NCBI GenBank assembly: GCA_946886425.1
Contig: CAMPIP010000064.1
Location: forward strand, 1-11,370
Reading direction: 5' to 3'
Source of the DNA: an uncultured Actinomycetes bacterium
GTDB taxonomy: Bacteria > Actinomycetota > Thermoleophilia > Solirubrobacterales > 70-9
Length of the DNA: 11,370 bases
This document shows, piece by piece, positions 7,447 to 11,370 of this stretch (position 1 is the first letter of the stretch; the number at the start of each line of letters is the position of its first letter). The position numbers and the translations under genes were made by a program. A model generated the notes under the pieces. It was not told the DNA's origin and ran no database searches. It was given only the letters and a program-made list of their open reading frames with translations.

Positions 7447-8472
7447 TTAAGAGATGGGCGGCGCCAGCCCGAACTCGGCGGCGAGCAGCTCGTACGAGCG
7501 GCGGCGGGCGTCGGGGTCGTGGGTGATCGTCACCACGATCGCCTCCTCCGCCCCGTAGGCGGTGGCGGCCGCTTCGATGTCGGAGCGGACCTGCTCGGCG
7601 GTGCCGATCAAGCGGCGGCGCTGGCCGTTCGGGGCCATCTCCGCCTCGGGGTGAAGCTCGAAGTAACGGGCCGCCTTCTCGGGCGGCGGGACCGGGACGA
7701 GGCGGCCGCGACGGAGCAGGTCGAAGGCCATCCGCCAGCTCAGCGAGAGCAGTTCGGCTTCCTCCTCGCTGGCGGCGACGACGGCGCGGAGGGCGACTGC
7801 CAACTGCAGCCGCTCGAGCCGCTGCCCCGCCTCGAAGCCGCTCCGGTAGACCTCGGCGAAGGGCGCCCCGCGCGGGTTGATGAAGTCGGCGAAGGCGTAG
7901 CGCAGGCCCAGCTGCCCGGCCCAGACGGCGCTCTGTTCGGAGGAGCCGAGCAGCCAGGCCTGCGGCACCTCGGGCTCGCCGGGAAGCGAGTTGGCGAGAC
8001 GGGCAAGCGGGTGGTCGGCGGGGAAGCTGCGCTCGAAGTAGGCGAGCAGCTCCTCGAGCTGCTCGGGAAAGTCGTCGGGCAGCGGACGGGAGCGGTCACG
8101 CTGCAGCGCCTGGGTCGTCATCGGATCGGTGCCGGCGGCGCGGCCGATCCCGAGGTCGATCCGGCCCGGGTAGAGGCCGGCGAGGACGCCGAAGCTCTCC
8201 GCCACCTTGAGCGGGCTGTAATGCGGCAGCATCACCCCGCCGCTGCCGACCCGGATGCGGGTGGTCGCGGCGGCGATCGGCCCGATCAGGACCTCCGGCG
8301 AGGGGCCGGCGACGAGGCCGCCGCCGTGGTGCTCGGCGACCCAGTAGCGGTGGAAGCCGAGCCGGTCCGCCAGCTGGGCGAGGTCGACCGAGTCGCGAAG
8401 CGCCTGGGCGGCCGTCGACCCCTCCGGGACCGGGGTCTGGTCGAGGACGCTGAGGCGGAGGTCCGAAGGCAC
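7447..8472 (-). CDS. LLM class flavin-dependent oxidoreductase (MsnO8 / luciferase-like group 1)
   Basis: A 341-residue cytosolic TIM-barrel protein of the bacterial luciferase-like family, expected to oxidise an unknown substrate with reduced flavin and O2. Group 1 hallmarks: 'LSVLDQTPVPEGST' at 7-20, 'RYWVAEHH' at 42-49, 'GSGGVMLPHYSPLKVAESF' at 76-94 and 'LYPGRIDLGIGRA' at 100-112, with 'SYELLAAEFGL' near the C-terminus. The length is normal for the family. GTG at 8472 is chosen because the conserved N-terminus starts there; the reading frame continues upstream to 8766 but that Arg/Ser-rich extension lies over the nucleotidyltransferase gene and is not credible. No strong ribosome binding site precedes the GTG. 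It follows the nucleotidyltransferase gene by 31 nt on the same strand, so they may share a transcript, though no functional link is evident. The substrate cannot be read from sequence. Confidence 0.92.
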   Translation of the reverse strand: MPSDLRLSVLDQTPVPEGSTAAQALRDSVDLAQLADRLGFHRYWVAEHHGGGLVAGPSPEVLIGPIAAATTRIRVGSGGVMLPHYSPLKVAESFGVLAGLYPGRIDLGIGRAAGTDPMTTQALQRDRSRPLPDDFPEQLEELLAYFERSFPADHPLARLANSLPGEPEVPQAWLLGSSEQSAVWAGQLGLRYAFADFINPRGAPFAEVYRSGFEAGQRLERLQLAVALRAVVAASEEEAELLSLSWRMAFDLLRRGRLVPVPPPEKAARYFELHPEAEMAPNGQRRRLIGTAEQVRSDIEAAATAYGAEEAIVVTITHDPDARRRSYELLAAEFGLAPPIS

Positions 8473-8503
8473 ACCGAGACGGTAGCCCGTGGCGGCCGCC
8501 GGG

Positions 8504-9016
8504 TCAGGAATCGAGGCCGGGGATCGGCTCGATCGGCAGCTCGCCGTGGATCTCCGCGAGCTCGCTGAGGTCCACCTTGTCCTGCGGCCGCCCCGCGAGG
8601 CGCTTGAAGCCGACCACGCTCCCCAGCGACGCGACCCGCACCTGCTGTCCCCTCCACTCGATCGTGTCGGCGCGTTCGGCAACCGTGTCGAAGTCGAGCG
8701 GCGGCAGCCCGCCACGCATGATGTCGATGATCCCGTGCCGGCTGTTAACCCGCAGATGCTCCCCACGAAAGACGTCTTCGTCGCCTAGGACTCGGCCGTC
8801 CTGGAAACGGGTGGCTTCGATCCGGCCGAGGAAGCGAACGACCGCTTCGTTTGCCTCCTCGCCGTCGGGCACGAGAAGGTCGGAATCCTTCGTTGCTCGG
8901 ACGTAGCCGTGGAAGATCACGCTGAAGCCGCCGATCACCACATACGGCAGCCCGACGGCGTCGGCGTCGGCAACGACGCCCGCGAGGTCAGGTCCAGAGA
9001 GCTCGTCTTGGGACAT
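8504..9016 (-). CDS. Nucleotidyltransferase-fold protein (DUF6036 / AbiEii / MNT-like)
   Basis: A 170-residue cytosolic protein. 'YVVIGGFSVIFHGYVRATKDSDLLV' spans residues 25-49 and shows the signature of polymerase-beta-type nucleotidyltransferases: Gly29-Gly30, an HG, R-x-T and Asp44-x-Asp46 as the likely metal pair. Its compact size suggests a minimal enzyme such as those that adenylylate a protein or tRNA partner, but no substrate is visible. The C-terminal half ('VRVASLGSVVGFKRLAGRPQDKVDLSELAEI') matches the usual end of stand-alone family members, where 'K..a.R.kD..Dl..L' recurs. The start ATG at 9016 has AAGGCGGG just upstream and lies inside the end of the preceding small gene (29-nt overlap), so the two are probably translated together. 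Family membership is likely; assignment to a toxin, resistance or housekeeping role is not possible from sequence. Confidence 0.85.
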   Translation of the reverse strand: MSQDELSGPDLAGVVADADAVGLPYVVIGGFSVIFHGYVRATKDSDLLVPDGEEANEAVVRFLGRIEATRFQDGRVLGDEDVFRGEHLRVNSRHGIIDIMRGGLPPLDFDTVAERADTIEWRGQQVRVASLGSVVGFKRLAGRPQDKVDLSELAEIHGELPIEPIPGLDS

Positions 9017-9203
9017 TTCCCGCCTTCACGGAAGCGACCAGAAGCGATACGGCTTGCTGCGAAAGCCTCTGGCCCTGCTCGAGGCGCTGGGCGGGGGACA
9101 GCGCCAGGTTCGATGCGCGCAGCTGGGCGGCCTCTTCGCGATTGATCGCGGCCCACTCGGCCTCGTGGCCGGGCTCCAGCAGGGTGCGCGCGGAGCGACT
9201 CAT
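8988..9203 (-). CDS. Small helical protein paired with the nucleotidyltransferase
   Basis: A 71-residue protein starting at ATG 9203, probably almost all alpha-helical: 'EWAAINREEAAQLRASNLALSPAQRLEQG' followed by 'RLSQQAVSLLVASVKAG'. I do not recognise a named family. Short proteins with a central 'sp.qRLe.g..Ls' pattern next to a nucleotidyltransferase are something I recall from other genomes, which supports reality and pairing. The frame continues upstream to 9311, but the extra residues are low-quality and cross the divergent promoter region. No good ribosome binding site precedes 9203; instead TACCAT lies 7 nt upstream, fitting a leaderless message. The 29-nt overlap with the next gene suggests the two products are needed together. 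It could be a binding partner, a substrate or an antitoxin of that enzyme; none of these is shown. Confidence 0.65.
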   Translation of the reverse strand: MSRSARTLLEPGHEAEWAAINREEAAQLRASNLALSPAQRLEQGQRLSQQAVSLLVASVKAGNVPRRALWT

Positions 9204-9210
9204 GGGACCA

Positions 9211-9216
9211 ATGGTA
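9211..9216 (-). promoter_or_regulatory. Candidate -10 box for a leaderless transcript
   Basis: TACCAT reads on the minus strand, ending 7 nt before ATG at 9203. This TANNNT spacing is what leaderless actinobacterial genes show when transcription starts at the A of ATG. No convincing -35 is seen 17 nt upstream, which is common at such promoters. Confidence 0.4.
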
Positions 9217-9258
9217 CGCCGATGCGGCACCGCGTGCGCGAGATCGCGTTCATCCCCA

Positions 9259-9306
9259 GGGGCCACGCCCCGCAGACAATCTGTCTCGGGAACTCGTCCA
9301 GTTCCC
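9259..9306. promoter_or_regulatory. Cluster of three dyads in the divergent spacer
   Basis: Three perfect inverted repeats sit almost end to end: GGGGC-CAC-GCCCC (9259-9271), AGACA-ATC-TGTCT (9274-9286) and GGGAACT-CGTCC-AGTTCCC (9288-9306; 7-bp arms). They lie 37-84 nt before the GGDEF-EAL start and 56-103 nt before the divergent small gene. They could be regulator sites or leader hairpins. There is no T tract. Confidence 0.4.
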
Positions 9307-9342
9307 CTCAAGAAACGCTGCTCAGTGCCGATTGAGGCGGCG

Positions 9343-11199
9343 ATGGCGGGGACCAGTCAGCTGAGAGGAGGCGCGACGGGGCGGCCGGAGCCGCCGTCGC
9401 CGCTGGAAGAGTCCTGCGGCGAGGACCGCTGCCGCCTTGGCGAAGCGCTGAAGGACGCCGTCGAGGAGGTGCTGGAGCGGACGGTCGAGAGCACCGGGCC
9501 CGGCGAGGACCTCGATCCCGTCGTCCGCGACAGCTTCGAACGGATCAGCCGCAGCTCCACCCTCGCTGTCGCCCGCTGGATCTGCGGCGAGCCGATGGGA
9601 GTGGCGATCGAGGCCGGGCGCGAGACCTGGGAGATCTTCGGGGAGCTGGCGGTGCGGCGGGCGGCGACGCTCGACGAGGTGACCTGGCGCTGCTTCTGGT
9701 GGCGCAACGCGATGGCCGAGGTGCTGCGCGAGCGGGCAGAGCGGCTGGGGACCGGCGAGGAGTCCCTGGCCCAGGCGATGAACATCCTCCAGCTCAGCCT
9801 CGAGTTCAGCCTGGTGCGGATGTGCGAGTGCTTCGAGGCGGAGCGGAAGCGGACCGACGAAGAGCTGGCCCGCCGCGAGGAGGAGCTGGCCTTCATGGCG
9901 ACCCACGACTCGCTGACCGGGCTGCCGAACCGGACCCTGATCCTCGACCGGACCGAGCAGGTGCTGGCTCGGTCGCGGCGCAGCGGCACCCCGGCGGCGG
10001 CGCTGTTCATCGACCTCGACAGGTTCAAGGACATCAACGACTCGCTCGGCCACGCGGCCGGCGACGAGCTGCTGCGGGGGGTGGCGGCGCGGCTGGAGGC
10101 GGCGACCCGCGAGGCCGACACGCTGGGCCGGCTCGGCGGCGACGAGTTCGTGGTCGTCTCCGAGGACCTCTCGCTCGCGGCCGGGCCCGCGCTGGTCGCC
10201 GAACGGCTGCTGGACGTGCTCGAGCCGCCCTTCCAGCTGGGACCGAACGGGTCGACCCGGGTCAGCGTCACCGCCAGCGTCGGCATCGCGATGGCCAACG
10301 GCGGCAGCGCCGACGAGCTGCTGCGCCACGCCGACATCGCCATGTACCGAGCCAAGTGGGAGGGCCGCAACCGCTTCGCGGTCTTCGAGAGCGGCATGCA
10401 GGAGACAGTCCAGCAGCGGATGGAGATGGAGATGGACCTGCGCGAGGCGCTGGCGCGCGACGAGTTCTTCCTCGCCTACCAACCGACCATCGACCTCGGC
10501 CGGATGAGCCCGACCGGGGTCGAGGCGCTGCTGCGCTGGCAGCATCCGAGCCGCGGCGTCCTGCAGCCGAACACCTTCATCCCGTTGCTGGAGGAGACCG
10601 GGCTGATCGTGGAGACGGGGCGCTGGGTCCTCGACCAGGCCTGCGCGCAGGCGGCCGAGTGGCGCCGCGCCGGCTACCCGATCGCCATGGCGGTCAACGT
10701 CTCCGCCCGGCAGCTGGACAGCGACGAGATCGTGGGTGACATCCTCGCGGCGCTGGGGGCGAGCGCCCTCGACCCGGAAGCGCTGACGATCGAGGTGACC
10801 GAGACGGCGCTGATGCGCAACGTCGAGGAGACCTCTGAGCGGCTGCGGGCGATCAAGGAGCTGGGCGTGCAGATCGCCATCGACGACTTCGGCACCGGCT
10901 ACTCGTCCTTCGCCCACCTGCAGCGCTTTCCGGTCGACGCCCTGAAGATCGACCGCTCCTTCATCACCGGCCTGGAGCGCAACCAGGAGGGCCTGACCCT
11001 GATCCGCAGCCTCGTCCAGCTCGGCAAGTCCCTCTCGATCGAAACCTTCGCCGAGGGCATCGAAGCCGAGCACGAGCTCTCGCTGCTCCGCGACGAGGCC
11101 TGCGACAGCGGCCAGGGCTTCCTCTTCGCCGAGCCGCTCGACGTCGAGGGGACCGAGGCGTTTCTGGCGAGCTGGAGCGACTCGGGCACCAGTGCGTAG
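9343..11199 (+). CDS. Dual-domain diguanylate cyclase / c-di-GMP phosphodiesterase (GGDEF-EAL) with soluble helical N-terminal domain
   Basis: A 618-residue protein with no membrane segment, expected to make and/or degrade cyclic di-GMP. Residues about 20-165 are an all-helical region with no heme, PAS or receiver motif, ending in a charged coiled-coil-like stretch ('ERKRTDEELARREEELAFMA') that leads into the GGDEF domain (about 175-345). There, metal-binding Asp224 ('FIDLDRFKDIND'), the GGDEF motif 265-269 and the inhibitory RxxD site (READ, 256-259) are intact. The EAL domain (about 360-610) has EAL 394-396, 'NVSARQL', 'EVTE', DDFGTG from 514, KIDRSF from 535 and 'AEGIE' near 570; all catalytic positions look present. 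ATG at 9343 has GAGGCGG just upstream but close; GTG at 9325 is an alternative. The frame stays open upstream to 9142, where it crosses the divergent gene. Regulation may be through the dyads at 9259-9306. Confidence 0.92.
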   Translation: MAGTSQLRGGATGRPEPPSPLEESCGEDRCRLGEALKDAVEEVLERTVESTGPGEDLDPVVRDSFERISRSSTLAVARWICGEPMGVAIEAGRETWEIFGELAVRRAATLDEVTWRCFWWRNAMAEVLRERAERLGTGEESLAQAMNILQLSLEFSLVRMCECFEAERKRTDEELARREEELAFMATHDSLTGLPNRTLILDRTEQVLARSRRSGTPAAALFIDLDRFKDINDSLGHAAGDELLRGVAARLEAATREADTLGRLGGDEFVVVSEDLSLAAGPALVAERLLDVLEPPFQLGPNGSTRVSVTASVGIAMANGGSADELLRHADIAMYRAKWEGRNRFAVFESGMQETVQQRMEMEMDLREALARDEFFLAYQPTIDLGRMSPTGVEALLRWQHPSRGVLQPNTFIPLLEETGLIVETGRWVLDQACAQAAEWRRAGYPIAMAVNVSARQLDSDEIVGDILAALGASALDPEALTIEVTETALMRNVEETSERLRAIKELGVQIAIDDFGTGYSSFAHLQRFPVDALKIDRSFITGLERNQEGLTLIRSLVQLGKSLSIETFAEGIEAEHELSLLRDEACDSGQGFLFAEPLDVEGTEAFLASWSDSGTSA

Positions 11200-11274
11200 T
11201 CAGTCGCGCTTCTACCTGCTCCCCAAGCCTCGCCTCCCTGTCCGAGGGGCCGGGCAAGGATCTCGATGGGTCAG

Positions 11275-11370
11275 CTATCCGTGCGCGGGCTTGGTCGCGA
11301 ACCCGACGAAGCCCGAGTCGCAGGTGGCGCCGCTCTCGACCCTGTCCCTGACCCGGAGCTTCCCCCGCAC
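11275..11370 (-). CDS. C-terminal end of a minus-strand gene entering from the right edge
   Basis: The frame is open from the right edge to TAG at 11275-11277, giving 31 residues that include 'LRVRDRVESGATCDSGFVGF'. The alternating pattern with a single Cys near the end resembles the final strands of beta-rich secreted proteins common in this bacterial group, but so short a piece cannot be assigned. It converges on the GGDEF-EAL gene with a 75-nt gap (11200-11274) in which I see no clear terminator. Confidence 0.45.
   Translation of the reverse strand: MRGKLRVRDRVESGATCDSGFVGFATKPAHG

Noticed and set aside
7519..8568. 349-codon open frame on the plus strand
   Set aside because: Antisense to the flavin monooxygenase gene and into the nucleotidyltransferase gene; no family resemblance.
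8473..8766. 98-codon N-terminal extension of the flavin monooxygenase
   Set aside because: Arg/Ser/Thr-rich, overlaps the nucleotidyltransferase in another frame, and the family's N-terminus begins just after the GTG at 8472.
9322..11073. 583-codon open frame on the minus strand
   Set aside because: Antisense to the GGDEF-EAL gene, which has all its motifs; the antisense product is low-complexity.
11228..11247. CCTCG...CGAGG hairpin between converging genes as terminator
   Set aside because: Only 5 bp with a 10-nt loop and no T tract on either strand.

Overview
The window is GC-rich actinobacterial-type DNA. It is most likely from class Thermoleophilia, order Solirubrobacterales. I infer this from protein style, not from a marker gene: a large secreted NHL/TolB-type protein with the 'LPDCRAYELVSP' motif and a Cys-bracketed Lys-rich C-terminus, a secreted partner with the 'LWGVP...SHD..R..C' and 'LPEGFTANPALAEGL' motifs, and a short collagen-like exported protein are all a style I associate with that order.

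Region 1 (1-7446, minus strand) looks like a three-gene operon for exported proteins. Transcription would start near 7345, from a candidate promoter at 7351-7379 with a leader of roughly 125 nt holding two small hairpins. It then passes through a collagen-like protein (7220-6414), a giant 1766-residue beta-propeller/Ig-like protein (6366-1066) and a third secreted protein (1069 to beyond the left edge). The last two genes overlap by ATGA, so translation is probably coupled. All three proteins have N-terminal export signals, so the operon probably builds or decorates the cell surface.

Region 2 (7447-9203, minus strand) holds three closely packed genes: a 71-residue helical protein, a nucleotidyltransferase-fold protein overlapping it by 29 nt, and, 31 nt further on, a luciferase-like flavin monooxygenase of the MsnO8/group 1 type. 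The first two look like a module. The third may simply be co-transcribed.

Region 3 (9204-11199, plus strand) is a divergent 139-nt spacer with a cluster of three dyads, then a soluble GGDEF-EAL protein whose key motifs for making and breaking c-di-GMP all look intact. The 11200-11274 gap is featureless. At the right edge (11275-11370) the C-terminal end of another minus-strand gene enters the window.

There is no gene-free stretch over 300 bases. I saw no tRNA, rRNA, CRISPR array, insertion sequence or integrase. The least ordinary parts are the exported operon, especially the Ig-like array spliced into a propeller and the lysine tail, and the small-protein/nucleotidyltransferase pair.
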